Source: Pseudomonas lini (GTDB taxonomy: Bacteria; Pseudomonadota; Gammaproteobacteria; Pseudomonadales; Pseudomonadaceae). From it: a stretch of DNA of 64,000 nucleotides. The position numbers and the translations under genes are program-made. Under the pieces are notes generated by a model, which was not told the DNA's origin, ran no database searches, and was given only the letters and a program-made list of their open reading frames with translations. The DNA is taken from assembly GCF_964063345.1 (NCBI RefSeq), contig NZ_OZ061318.1, forward strand, positions 6,014,001 to 6,078,000, in the 5' to 3' direction. The number at the start of each line of letters is the position of its first letter. The first letter of the stretch is position 1. Below are positions 37,363 through 46,041 of this stretch, piece after piece.

Positions 37363-40300
37363 TCAAGCGGCGGGCGCGGATTGACTCAGCACTTGAGCGG
37401 TAATACTGGCTTGTCCGATTTTTTCGCCCCGGTTGAACAGGTCGATATAGATGCGGTTGGTTTTGAACGGCTGATCCTGGGCGTCAAAACCGGCTTGCGG
37501 TGCCAATGACAGCGGACTGTTCCTGGGGATTGGCCGATCCAGGGTGAAACTCAAGGCCAGCAGGTTCATCGGGGTGTTGAGTGGAATCCGCAGATAGCTG
37601 TGGGCAATCTGCATGTAGCACTGGCGCGCAACTTCGAGGAAATACACCATCGAATAGTGCTCGGGGTCGCCCTCCTGGAAGAAGTGTTCATCCGGCAGTT
37701 TCAGTGTGTCCACGCTCAAGCCCTGAGCGACCCCGCTCATGTCGCTGACGATGACGTTTTCGTCTCTGGCCTTGTGCAGCAAGGCCTTGTCGCGGCAACG
37801 AGTGGCCGTGAACTCGCCGGCGGGCGATGTCTCGAATGCCGAGCTGTAGGCCATCCCAAGGATGCAGGTGCACATCAGCTTTCCGGCCTGCATGACCTTC
37901 GCATTGAATACCTGGGGGTCTTTGCCTTGTTCTACATGCAGATCAATCACACCCTGTTTTTGTACGTATTGCTGGAACTTGATAGTCAGGGTTTTGACAT
38001 AGGCGGCTCGTCCACTCAGTGGGGGCATGGCGAGTTCAATCAGTTGCAACACACCCTCAAGCAATAAAATGCCGGGGATGTGATCAAGCGGGTGATCGAA
38101 GAAATAGGGGTGCGCTTCATTCACCACGAGTTGGGCGTGCAGTGACTGAGGGCTGCGCTGGACGTTGGCGATCACGATGTTTTCCGGGCAACGTTGCCAG
38201 TGCGCCGGGCGCTGGGTTTCAGCACCACGGTGCAGGGCGAACAGGCCCTCCATGGCGCGAACTCTGACACGCAGCCCTGAGAGCAGGGTGTTGGTCAGCA
38301 TGTCGCTGAGTTGCAACACGTCGACGCCGTCGTGTTGCGGCTCGCGGACAAGGCTGACAGGGCGGGCAGGCGGGTTGACCTGCTGCAGATCGTGGGGGGC
38401 CGAGTGAGCAAATCGCAACGTGAAAGGATGCTTGATGGCAGGGGCGGGTTCGGCCGCCGTCGGACTCCATTCCTGAAGCTTTTCGGTCAATAGCCACATC
38501 ACTGCCTTACCGGCTTGGCGAACCTCGATCACCGTGTGAGCCGATTTGCTCAACATCACCGCCAGCAGGGTTTCAATGCCAGTGGCTTCAGCCAGGAAGC
38601 CGGTCATCTCTTGCAGTGATCCGCTTGCAGGAGTCGTATCAGGCTGCAGCTCGCAGACTTCAATATTCTGCAATTGACTGCGCTCTTTGCCCAGCAGTTG
38701 GCAAGCCTCTTCAAGCGAGTTCGCGGCATGGGCGAGGACCGCTGCGCGGATCACCAGCAAAGGTTTGTCGCTGGAGTCCGGTTGATAAGGACGCAGCGCA
38801 ATCAGCCCCAGTCCTTCACCTTGCGTGGTTGCGGAATGCCGGGCGCGTTCGATCTCGATTTCACCGCTGATAAAGCGCCCCGCACCGAGCAAGAGAGTGG
38901 TGATGCCCTCCTTGAACCATTGCCGGGATGCCAGCAAGGTTTGCCAGAACACTCCCGGAGTGCCGACCAGTGTTTGATGGAAACCCCTGAAGTCAAAAAT
39001 CTGCGCCGGATAGCCGGACAACATATTTGGCAACATGGTTGCCACGTCCGATACCTCCACGCCCGGTGGCATGCCTTGAGCCCCGGCGTAGTAGTTGTGA
39101 GCGCTGCTATACGCATTGCTGAAGCGTTCCCCACCCATGTTGCAGCACATGACCATCGCCGTGCCGGGTGAGCCGGCCACACCGGGCAGGCGTCGCAGTA
39201 AATGGTTGACGCGATCGGTGATCAACAGCTTGAACGGATCGACATGGGCCAGAGGTTTTGGACCCATACCGAAACCGTCGATATCAATGACGCGATCCTG
39301 CGCCAGGAATTTTCCCAGTAAGGGCTGAGCGGGAGCAGGGGTGTAATCAACGAAGCGCCCATAAGGAAAAATGACTGAGGGTGCTGCTGGCTGATTGAGC
39401 TGCTGCTTGAATGATTGCAATGAGCTGTGACTGCCGATCGCCGCTTCAGCCTCGACAATGGCAAGGTCCAGCCTCAGCACGCCGGGATGAGGAATGGCCA
39501 TGGGGGCGGCGGGGTGGTTGTCGGGAATGTATTCATCCACCACCAGATGCGCATTGGCGCCGCCAAAACCAAAGCTGGAGATGCCTACCCGGATCGCCGA
39601 CTGACGATCAGCGAGGGGCTGTATCTGCTCTGTGGCCAACTGCAGGCAGGTCTCGTCGACTTTTGTGCTGGGACGGTAGTCGGGCTGAGGTGGAATACCT
39701 TTATGACGCAAGATCATCAACGCTTTGGCGAGCGAAGCGCCGCCGGCGGCGGCCAGGGGGTGACCAATGACGGACTTGATCGAACCGATGGTGATTTTTT
39801 TGCCGTCTGTGCGATGGGGGGCGAAGAAGCTGTTCAACGAGCCCAGCTCTGTCGCATCACCCAGCGGTGTTCCGGTGCCATGGGTCTCGATGTAGTCCAC
39901 GTCGTTGGGATCAAGACCGACATAGGCACGCTGATAAGCCGTGTACTGGGCCTGTTTGCCAGGCGCAAACACTGAGCCTTCGGCGCCATCGGCGGAAAGC
40001 CCCAATGCCCGTAAAACGCCCAACGGGCGGCGCTGCGCAATCAGGGCCTGCGAGACGGGTTCGACCAGAAAGGCGACCGCACATTCGCCTGGCACAATAC
40101 CGTCAGCGTCCTGGCCGAACGCCTGCATTCGGGCCCGGGCGGAAAAGGCGGTCAACTGCGAGAATCCCAGAAACAGCGCCGGCGGCAGCACGGTGTTCAA
40201 TGCCATGACAATCGCGTTATCCGCCTGTCCACTGTTGACCAGGGCCTGGGCCATATCGATTGCATAGGGGAACGAACTGCAGGCGGTATCCACTGATAAC

Positions 40301-40785
40301 GCCGGACCACCCAAGGCAAAAGCCGCCGCCAGTTCAGCGACTTGTTCACCCGGTGTATAGCCCTGCGGGGCATTGGTTTTTCCGGACATTCCTGTGACGA
40401 AATAACTCTCGTCACTCCAGGACGTCGCGACCACCAATGCGGTGCGTTCCTTGATCAGCGCCGAGCCTTGTCCGGCAAGCTGGGTGAGGAGCGTCTGGAG
40501 TACTTTCTTGCCGATGGCGACCTGTCGTCCTTCATGCCGTGACGGGGTTGATACGTCATCGGTCAGGCAAAAAGCACTGTCCAGGTAAACGCGATCCTTT
40601 TCTCCTGCCTTCGCCGAGTATATCGACGCTTTATTCAGTTCCCAGCGTGTCAACATCGACTGGACAGGCGCTATCTGCCCTTGCGAGAGCAAGTGCCAAA
40701 GCGCATCTGTTGACGGCGCTCCTGGAAACTCGCCAGCCATTGCGCTGAAGCAAAAATCGCCTTCTGTTGTTACCGCGCCACTCAT
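37363..40785 (-). CDS. Ketosynthase / pseudo-ketosynthase / double AfsA-like hotdog fusion
   Basis: A 1140-residue multidomain enzyme. Residues 1-430 are a type I ketosynthase with Cys169 (VDTACSS), His302 (ETHGTGT) and His342 (SIKSVIGHP). Residues about 450-760 look like a second ketosynthase fold without the catalytic Cys (GFHQTLVG at the active-site position; GEGLGLIALRP), as in chain-length factors. Residues about 865-985 match the C-terminal AfsA hotdog (HPYFFDHPLDHIPGILLLEG, Glu910). Residues about 1030-1130 match the N-terminal AfsA hotdog (Glu1051, ARQ at 1053-1055). AfsA condenses a beta-ketoacyl thioester with dihydroxyacetone phosphate. A PfaC-like KS-CLF-DH-DH reading is the alternative. 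AGGAG lies seven bases before ATG 40785. Confidence 0.85.
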   Translation of the reverse strand: MSGAVTTEGDFCFSAMAGEFPGAPSTDALWHLLSQGQIAPVQSMLTRWELNKASIYSAKAGEKDRVYLDSAFCLTDDVSTPSRHEGRQVAIGKKVLQTLLTQLAGQGSALIKERTALVVATSWSDESYFVTGMSGKTNAPQGYTPGEQVAELAAAFALGGPALSVDTACSSFPYAIDMAQALVNSGQADNAIVMALNTVLPPALFLGFSQLTAFSARARMQAFGQDADGIVPGECAVAFLVEPVSQALIAQRRPLGVLRALGLSADGAEGSVFAPGKQAQYTAYQRAYVGLDPNDVDYIETHGTGTPLGDATELGSLNSFFAPHRTDGKKITIGSIKSVIGHPLAAAGGASLAKALMILRHKGIPPQPDYRPSTKVDETCLQLATEQIQPLADRQSAIRVGISSFGFGGANAHLVVDEYIPDNHPAAPMAIPHPGVLRLDLAIVEAEAAIGSHSSLQSFKQQLNQPAAPSVIFPYGRFVDYTPAPAQPLLGKFLAQDRVIDIDGFGMGPKPLAHVDPFKLLITDRVNHLLRRLPGVAGSPGTAMVMCCNMGGERFSNAYSSAHNYYAGAQGMPPGVEVSDVATMLPNMLSGYPAQIFDFRGFHQTLVGTPGVFWQTLLASRQWFKEGITTLLLGAGRFISGEIEIERARHSATTQGEGLGLIALRPYQPDSSDKPLLVIRAAVLAHAANSLEEACQLLGKERSQLQNIEVCELQPDTTPASGSLQEMTGFLAEATGIETLLAVMLSKSAHTVIEVRQAGKAVMWLLTEKLQEWSPTAAEPAPAIKHPFTLRFAHSAPHDLQQVNPPARPVSLVREPQHDGVDVLQLSDMLTNTLLSGLRVRVRAMEGLFALHRGAETQRPAHWQRCPENIVIANVQRSPQSLHAQLVVNEAHPYFFDHPLDHIPGILLLEGVLQLIELAMPPLSGRAAYVKTLTIKFQQYVQKQGVIDLHVEQGKDPQVFNAKVMQAGKLMCTCILGMAYSSAFETSPAGEFTATRCRDKALLHKARDENVIVSDMSGVAQGLSVDTLKLPDEHFFQEGDPEHYSMVYFLEVARQCYMQIAHSYLRIPLNTPMNLLALSFTLDRPIPRNSPLSLAPQAGFDAQDQPFKTNRIYIDLFNRGEKIGQASITAQVLSQSAPAA

Positions 40786-40869
40786 ACCCAATCTCCTGAT
40801 TGCCAAAATGCTGGGTGATCTGTTCGATCACCCGGATTCCATGCCATTTTTTTGCAGTGGCTCAGTGCA

Positions 40870-41955
40870 TCAGCTCAGTCTTGTCAGAAGCGACAAGGCG
40901 TCCTGCGGCGTACGCCGCGACATTAGCGCTTCACCGGCAAACTCGCTGGCAGAACACTGTTGCGCCATTGATTGGCAGAGTGCTTCTCGGGCAAAACCGT
41001 TTAGCCCCAACTGCGCAAAGGGCGTCTCAATGTCGATCGACTGTGGCGCGTCCGGGATCAGGGGTGACAGGGTGTTGAAAAGCAGATTGCTTATTTGCCC
41101 TTGGGAGTCCGTTGTGGCAGGTGATTGGACTTCGGTGGAGCGTGTTGATACCGACTCGGGGCTGGCCAGGGCGGTTTTAATCAGGGCGATTGTTTCCTGC
41201 GGGAACTTGGCGTTGACCAGCTCAGTGCTGTTGGCCTTGAGTTGCGGCCACAATGCGACGACCGATTCCAGGAAGTCCAGCTGCACCAGGGAGTCCAGGC
41301 CCAGGCTTTCATAGCTTTGTTTTTGGTCGATCTGGTCAACCGTAAAACCGGTGATATTCGCCAGTTGTTCAAGTACCCAGGCTTCGACATCCACGGCAAG
41401 CGCCTTCGGATTGGCTTCAAGCCGTGCCAGCAAGGCGGTAGGGGTGGGAGCATCAAAGAGTAGCGAGGTAAGCTCTTTCTTTTCCGGAAAGTGCTGGCCC
41501 AGGGATTCGAAAATATCGACCAACCCCAGCGAGTCGATACCCAGACTCTCGAAACTTTGATCGAAGTCGATTTGTTCTTTTTTGAATCCGGTGACCGAGC
41601 TTATTTCGGTGCGCAACCATTGCCCGTAGCTGAGTGCAGGCGTTTGTTCCGCAACAGGTGCCGATGCCAGTATTACCGAGTTCGAGTGTACGGGCTCCAG
41701 CACCGGAAGGTTCTTGGCGGCGGGAGCTTCAATCCCATGGGCATAAACGCCCTCAAGGACTTGTTGATGAGCATTGAAGTAATGCGCGGTGACGGATTCG
41801 GCCTGCTCCAGCACACGCATCAATATTGATTCTTTTGCTACATTGGATTCGCAAAGTGAATCAATGATCTTTTCTGAAAGAGAGAAATAGCTATGAGCTA
41901 TTTTTCCATTGGACACGATGAATTCCTGCACAACATCATTGAGTTGGACGCGCAT
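40870..41955 (-). CDS. Multi-domain acyl carrier protein (two intact, one degenerate)
   Basis: A 361-residue protein with an N-terminal helical region of about 110 residues and three carrier-like repeats. Repeats 1 and 2 keep the phosphopantetheine Ser in ESLGIDSLGLVDIFESL and ESLGLDSLVQLDFLESV. Repeat 3 reads TPFAQLGLNGFAREAL, with Gly where the Ser should be, so it cannot be loaded. AGGAG lies five bases before ATG 41955. It lies just upstream of the ketosynthase fusion and downstream of the monooxygenase gene and would hold the growing or tailored acyl chain. Tandem carriers are typical of PUFA-type and trans-acting synthases. Confidence 0.9.
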   Translation of the reverse strand: MRVQLNDVVQEFIVSNGKIAHSYFSLSEKIIDSLCESNVAKESILMRVLEQAESVTAHYFNAHQQVLEGVYAHGIEAPAAKNLPVLEPVHSNSVILASAPVAEQTPALSYGQWLRTEISSVTGFKKEQIDFDQSFESLGIDSLGLVDIFESLGQHFPEKKELTSLLFDAPTPTALLARLEANPKALAVDVEAWVLEQLANITGFTVDQIDQKQSYESLGLDSLVQLDFLESVVALWPQLKANSTELVNAKFPQETIALIKTALASPESVSTRSTEVQSPATTDSQGQISNLLFNTLSPLIPDAPQSIDIETPFAQLGLNGFAREALCQSMAQQCSASEFAGEALMSRRTPQDALSLLTRLS

Positions 41956-42072
41956 GAGGTCTCCTAACCAAAGTCGGTATAAGTTTTCTATAAGTAAGAA
42001 ATCAAAAGTCATGGCCCACGGGTGGGCCTTGTGCGAATCAATGAACCAAACTGGCAGTAGTCATAGAGAGAC

Positions 42073-43836
42073 TTATAGTTGGAGTTGCACTGCGTCGATC
42101 TCGGAGGATGTTGTTTTTCTGGCGCCCTTGAGCAGCCCGGATCTTACGTTCAGATAAGTGAAGAGCGTCATTGCATCAGCCCCCTGGAAAGCGATGTAGC
42201 CGTCAGGACGAATCAGCATCAACGTGCCCTCTTTGGCATGGTAACGCTTGTGCAACCGCCAATCGGGGTCCAGCAACGTCGAGTGCCAGGAAGGCAACTC
42301 GGTGCTATTCAGGGCATCAATAACGCAATAAGCCTTGATGCCCGGGTAGTCCTTCTCCACCGACTCGGCCAGCGTGTAATAGCCCGGTAATAAAGGAGAA
42401 AACTGATCGGCTGCGCTAAAAATCAACAGCGTGAACGTTCCGTGGAACAAGTCGATCAAGCGTTTTGGCGGCAAGCCTTGCAGTTGCCACAATTCGACAT
42501 CGGGGGCCAGTTGACCTGCGCGAGGCGCAGCTGTCTGGAATTCGGGTTTTTTGCCTTTTTTGTCCCAATTCTTGCGCTGCTTCTTCGTCAGCGATTCTTG
42601 AATGTAATCGCTTTTGCCGTAGTGGTACTGATGACCGGAAATCATCGAGGGCAGCTTGCGCTGAACCTTGCGCCGGTTGCTCAGCAGCGGCAGAACATTG
42701 TCGCGCAGCCAAACGAGGGCGCGTTGCTTGACGGTTATCAGTCCGGTCAGCCGGTGTGCCGTGTTCTCGACTTCCAAAGCAACCGGGTAGCGCTCTTCGT
42801 TGTAGCTCTCCAGCAATGACTGATCCGCCAGGCCCTGATCGACATAAGCCATTTTCCACGCCAGGTTATAGGCCTCGGAAACCCCCAGGTTCATCCATTG
42901 CCCACCGATCGGGCTACCGATATGCGCCGAATCACCCACCAGAAACACAGAGCCTTGCTGCAGCGACTGCACGCGACGATGTTGAAAAGAGGCGATGGTG
43001 GTCGATGAAATATTGGACAGCGTCATCTTTTGCCCGCGCCCTTCGCACAATCGCTGAAAGTTCTCCAGGCTCAAGGACGGGCGCTCACCTTCTGGCGGCA
43101 GGTTGTAGGGCATCTCGATGAAAAGTCGATAACGGGATTGGGCGCTGATTGGCGCGACTGCCACATAACCGTCCTGTGCACCGAGGAAGAAAGCCCCCTC
43201 ATCCTTGCTTCCAGACCACTCGATATCGGCATCGGCGAGCATGAAGAACCGGTCGTAGGATGATCCTTCGAAGGTCATATCAAGACGTTTTCTGATGTTG
43301 CTGCGAGCCCCGTCGCACGCGACCACCCAGCGACTGGAAAAGGATTCGTCGCTGCCGTCCGCATGATGAAGCGTCATGCGCACGGATCCCGGCTGGTTTT
43401 CTATATCGACCAGCTCGGTATTCCACTCAACATCTGCGCCCAACTGGTTCAGTCGCTCAAGCAGAATTTTCTCTGTTTGCGGCTGTGGCAGGCTGAGAAG
43501 CAGGGGATAGGTGGCGTCCAGGTAGGAGAAGTTGTAGTTCAGTACCCGTTTGGCGTTCGACTGCACCGAAAACTGGTTGATCGTGAACCCGTCGCTGATG
43601 GCTTGATCGGCAACACCCAGATCTCGAAAAATTTCCAGGGTTCTGGAATGGATGGCCATCGCTTTGGTAGCGGTCGAGGGACCGGCATTCTTTTCAATAA
43701 TGCGAAAAGAGACGCCCCACTTTTTCAGCATGATCGCCAGGGACAGGCCAATAGGGCCGGCGCCTACGATCATGACTGTCGGGGTGTTACCGGGTTGCCT
43801 GAAGTGCTTGGGGGCCAAAGTGCTCAGAGTGTTCAT
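42073..43836 (-). CDS. FAD-dependent aromatic-ring-type monooxygenase
   Basis: A 587-residue class A flavin monooxygenase of the PheA/TetX/RdmE group. It has the Rossmann GxGxxG in VMIVGAGPIGLSLAIMLKKW, the WVVACDGARS motif, and FLVGDSAHIGSPIGGQWMN, in which the usual GDAAH-xP--G-G-N is largely kept. The last 150 residues are a thioredoxin-like tail ending near PDGYIAFQG, as in phenol-hydroxylase-type enzymes. It would hydroxylate or oxidise a polyketide-like or aromatic intermediate using NAD(P)H and O2. Three bases separate its start from the HAD gene stop, so the two are one transcript. Confidence 0.9.
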   Translation of the reverse strand: MNTLSTLAPKHFRQPGNTPTVMIVGAGPIGLSLAIMLKKWGVSFRIIEKNAGPSTATKAMAIHSRTLEIFRDLGVADQAISDGFTINQFSVQSNAKRVLNYNFSYLDATYPLLLSLPQPQTEKILLERLNQLGADVEWNTELVDIENQPGSVRMTLHHADGSDESFSSRWVVACDGARSNIRKRLDMTFEGSSYDRFFMLADADIEWSGSKDEGAFFLGAQDGYVAVAPISAQSRYRLFIEMPYNLPPEGERPSLSLENFQRLCEGRGQKMTLSNISSTTIASFQHRRVQSLQQGSVFLVGDSAHIGSPIGGQWMNLGVSEAYNLAWKMAYVDQGLADQSLLESYNEERYPVALEVENTAHRLTGLITVKQRALVWLRDNVLPLLSNRRKVQRKLPSMISGHQYHYGKSDYIQESLTKKQRKNWDKKGKKPEFQTAAPRAGQLAPDVELWQLQGLPPKRLIDLFHGTFTLLIFSAADQFSPLLPGYYTLAESVEKDYPGIKAYCVIDALNSTELPSWHSTLLDPDWRLHKRYHAKEGTLMLIRPDGYIAFQGADAMTLFTYLNVRSGLLKGARKTTSSEIDAVQLQL

Positions 43837-43839
43837 CTG

Positions 43840-44451
43840 TTAGTACCAGTTTCTATAGAAGGGAGAGTTGGCAATGCTGAGCAGGGCATCGTCACCTGAT
43901 GAATCCCCGTAGGCATAAATGTAAAAGTCATCAAGGTTGCTCAGGCACCCTTTGAGCCGTGTAACTTTCTCTCTCTCAACACAGTTGGTTCCGGATATCC
44001 CGCCCGTCAGTTTGTTCTTTGCAGTCGCCAGGCGGGTGCCGCAAACATAGTCAAAACCCGCTGCCTGGCCCCAGGGGATCAGGTAGTTCTCCGGCGAGTT
44101 GCTGACCAGCGCAGTGATATGTCCCATGGATTGATGCCATTGCAGCCGGCGCAGGGCTTCGGGCCTGAGCCAGAGTGGTAGCTGCTCGGTAATGAAGTAC
44201 TTGGCATGTTCGCGCTCTTGCTCAACTGACAGACCACCCAGATAACAGGCGATGAACGCCAGTCGGGCTTGCATCAACGGCGTGATGCCAAGGATCACAC
44301 TAAGCATTTTGGGCAACAGGGGAATGATCCTGAGCCAGAACGATTTGGTTCCCACGATAAAACGCATGTAGCGCCAGAACGTGTGTCGGTCGGTCAATGT
44401 GCCGTCAAAGTCGAAAACGGCCAGTACCGGTTTTGTGGCATTAACTTGCAT
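43840..44451 (-). CDS. HAD-IB-family phosphatase
   Basis: A 203-residue haloacid-dehalogenase hydrolase of the SerB-like IB subfamily. Motif I is VFDFDGTLTD with the nucleophile Asp14 and acid/base Asp16; motif II is the Ser in LVSNSPENY; motif III/IV is AYGDSSGDDALL. An inserted cap contains a hydrophobic helix pair (residues about 30-75). Its start overlaps the stop of the adenylating-enzyme gene by 11 bases. In a gamma-butyrolactone-type route a phosphatase removes the phosphate that comes from dihydroxyacetone phosphate, which would explain its presence; a general phosphoester role is equally possible from sequence alone. Confidence 0.88.
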   Translation of the reverse strand: MQVNATKPVLAVFDFDGTLTDRHTFWRYMRFIVGTKSFWLRIIPLLPKMLSVILGITPLMQARLAFIACYLGGLSVEQEREHAKYFITEQLPLWLRPEALRRLQWHQSMGHITALVSNSPENYLIPWGQAAGFDYVCGTRLATAKNKLTGGISGTNCVEREKVTRLKGCLSNLDDFYIYAYGDSSGDDALLSIANSPFYRNWY

Positions 44452-45961
44452 GAATCTCTTCCTTGAGAGAGATGATCTCGATGGTTTTGGGCAACTTGAA
44501 GCCCGAGAGAAAGCGCGAAAGCAGGGTAGAAATAGCGCTCTGGGTCAGGTCGCCACTCCCTTCAACGCACAGGTGCAGTACGTTGACCTCCTTGTTGTCC
44601 GGGACGATGTAAGCTTTCGCGCGCGCCACATCCGGATGCTTCAGGGCAATGGATTCGATTTCTGTCAGGTCGACCATTTGCGCTTTGATCTTCGAGATTC
44701 TCAGGCGTTGGCAGTAGAAGAACACATGTCCATCGTCGTCCCGCCAGACCAGATCACCCGTGTGTAACCAACCATCACGGAAGAACCGGGCGTTGGCGTC
44801 CTCCGCATCGTTATAGCCGTCAATCACCATCGAGCCGCGTATCAGCAGTTCGCCGATACGTCCAGGTGCGACATTGCGCCCCTCGGCATCGACGACCCGC
44901 AGTTCTACGCCACTAATCGGTTGTCCCATGGCGCCGCGATGGACCTTGCCAATCGAGCTCTGGACAATCACCGGCATGCTCTCGGTCAATCCATAGCCTT
45001 GCAGCACCGGATTGCACCCCAGCAGCCTTCCCAGCTTCTCGGCTTCGTCTGCCGGAAGATGGCTGCCACCCGAATAAATCATCAGTTGAGGGTGCATTGG
45101 CAAAAGCGCGCCTTTGCGTTTGGCCAGTCGCGTATTGAAGTAGCGAATGACGTCGGGCACCAGGCAGGCAAAGGTGACCTTATGCTCAGACAAGACTTCC
45201 GCCAGATCCCTATTGAGCAGGGTGTTGGTCATTAACAGGGTGGCGCCCACGCTCAATGGAAAAACCATCATCACGGACAGTCCGAAAATGGCATACAACG
45301 GCAGCGTCACCAGATGCACGGACCCGACGCCTTGAAGATGAAACTGCTCATGCAGCCCATCGCTCGATTGCGTCAGGTCAAGGTAGCGGTGAGAAACGGC
45401 CAGAGGTTTACCGATGCCCCGATAAGTGAACTGTACCGAGACGATCGGATTGCCCTCCGGCAATAACAAGGGCTCGGCCTGTCGGGGAAGCCGAGAGACA
45501 GCCGTTGCATTGTCGGGCAGGAGCGATGACGGCTCGCTTGCGGCGTTCAGCACCAAGGAGTGACGAACGCCGTAGGCAGCCTGAAATGTCTCGCTATGTT
45601 GCTCGAACAACGTTTCGGTCGTGATGACCAGCGTCGGCCTGGCGATGCTGATGACACTGGTCATTTCGAATGGGGTCAGTTTGTAGTTGAGGATGACCGG
45701 AATCGCACCACTCCCGATGATCGCCAGATAGTAAGCGATGAATTCCACCCCGTTGGGTAGAACAAGCGCTACTTTGTCACCCGGCAATACATCTAATGCG
45801 CTGAGGGCTCCCTTGCACTCTTCAGCCTTGGTTCGCAATTCACGGTAAGTAACAGTGTCTTCTTCCTCGTCCAGATTCCTGATAGCAATGTGGTCGGGGA
45901 AAGACTTTGAAAAACCGACGAACCGATGCAGAAAACCTTCTTTATATGAAAGGCTTTTCAT
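44441..45961 (-). CDS. Diverged AMP-binding acyl/aryl-acid adenylating enzyme
   Basis: A 506-residue member of the ANL (acyl-CoA/acyl-ACP ligase) superfamily. The A5 motif (LQGYGLTESMPV), A7 (GWLHTGDLVW) and the C-terminal hinge region are recognisable. But the A3 phosphate loop, normally YTSGTTGxPKG, reads FTYRGIGKPLAVSH, and the end lacks the usual GK-x-x-R lysine, finishing GFKLPKTIEIISLKEEIHAS. It may be a slow or altered ligase, or one that uses the later PKT lysine. It probably loads a starter acid onto the downstream carrier protein. The 5' end has no strong ribosome-site alternative. Confidence 0.87.
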   Translation of the reverse strand: MKSLSYKEGFLHRFVGFSKSFPDHIAIRNLDEEEDTVTYRELRTKAEECKGALSALDVLPGDKVALVLPNGVEFIAYYLAIIGSGAIPVILNYKLTPFEMTSVISIARPTLVITTETLFEQHSETFQAAYGVRHSLVLNAASEPSSLLPDNATAVSRLPRQAEPLLLPEGNPIVSVQFTYRGIGKPLAVSHRYLDLTQSSDGLHEQFHLQGVGSVHLVTLPLYAIFGLSVMMVFPLSVGATLLMTNTLLNRDLAEVLSEHKVTFACLVPDVIRYFNTRLAKRKGALLPMHPQLMIYSGGSHLPADEAEKLGRLLGCNPVLQGYGLTESMPVIVQSSIGKVHRGAMGQPISGVELRVVDAEGRNVAPGRIGELLIRGSMVIDGYNDAEDANARFFRDGWLHTGDLVWRDDDGHVFFYCQRLRISKIKAQMVDLTEIESIALKHPDVARAKAYIVPDNKEVNVLHLCVEGSGDLTQSAISTLLSRFLSGFKLPKTIEIISLKEEIHAS

Positions 45962-46041
45962 TTACCAACCTCTCTCAATCCTTGAATTTATGGTCCGACA
46001 AAAAAGTACTACAGAGGCAGGCTATAGATGAATTGTTTCAA

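Noticed and set aside
37363..40785. Simple assignment as the PUFA synthase subunit PfaC
   Set aside because: The KS-CLF-hotdog-hotdog order is similar, but the protein is much shorter, the other Pfa subunits are absent, and the hotdog motifs look AfsA-like; kept only as the alternative.
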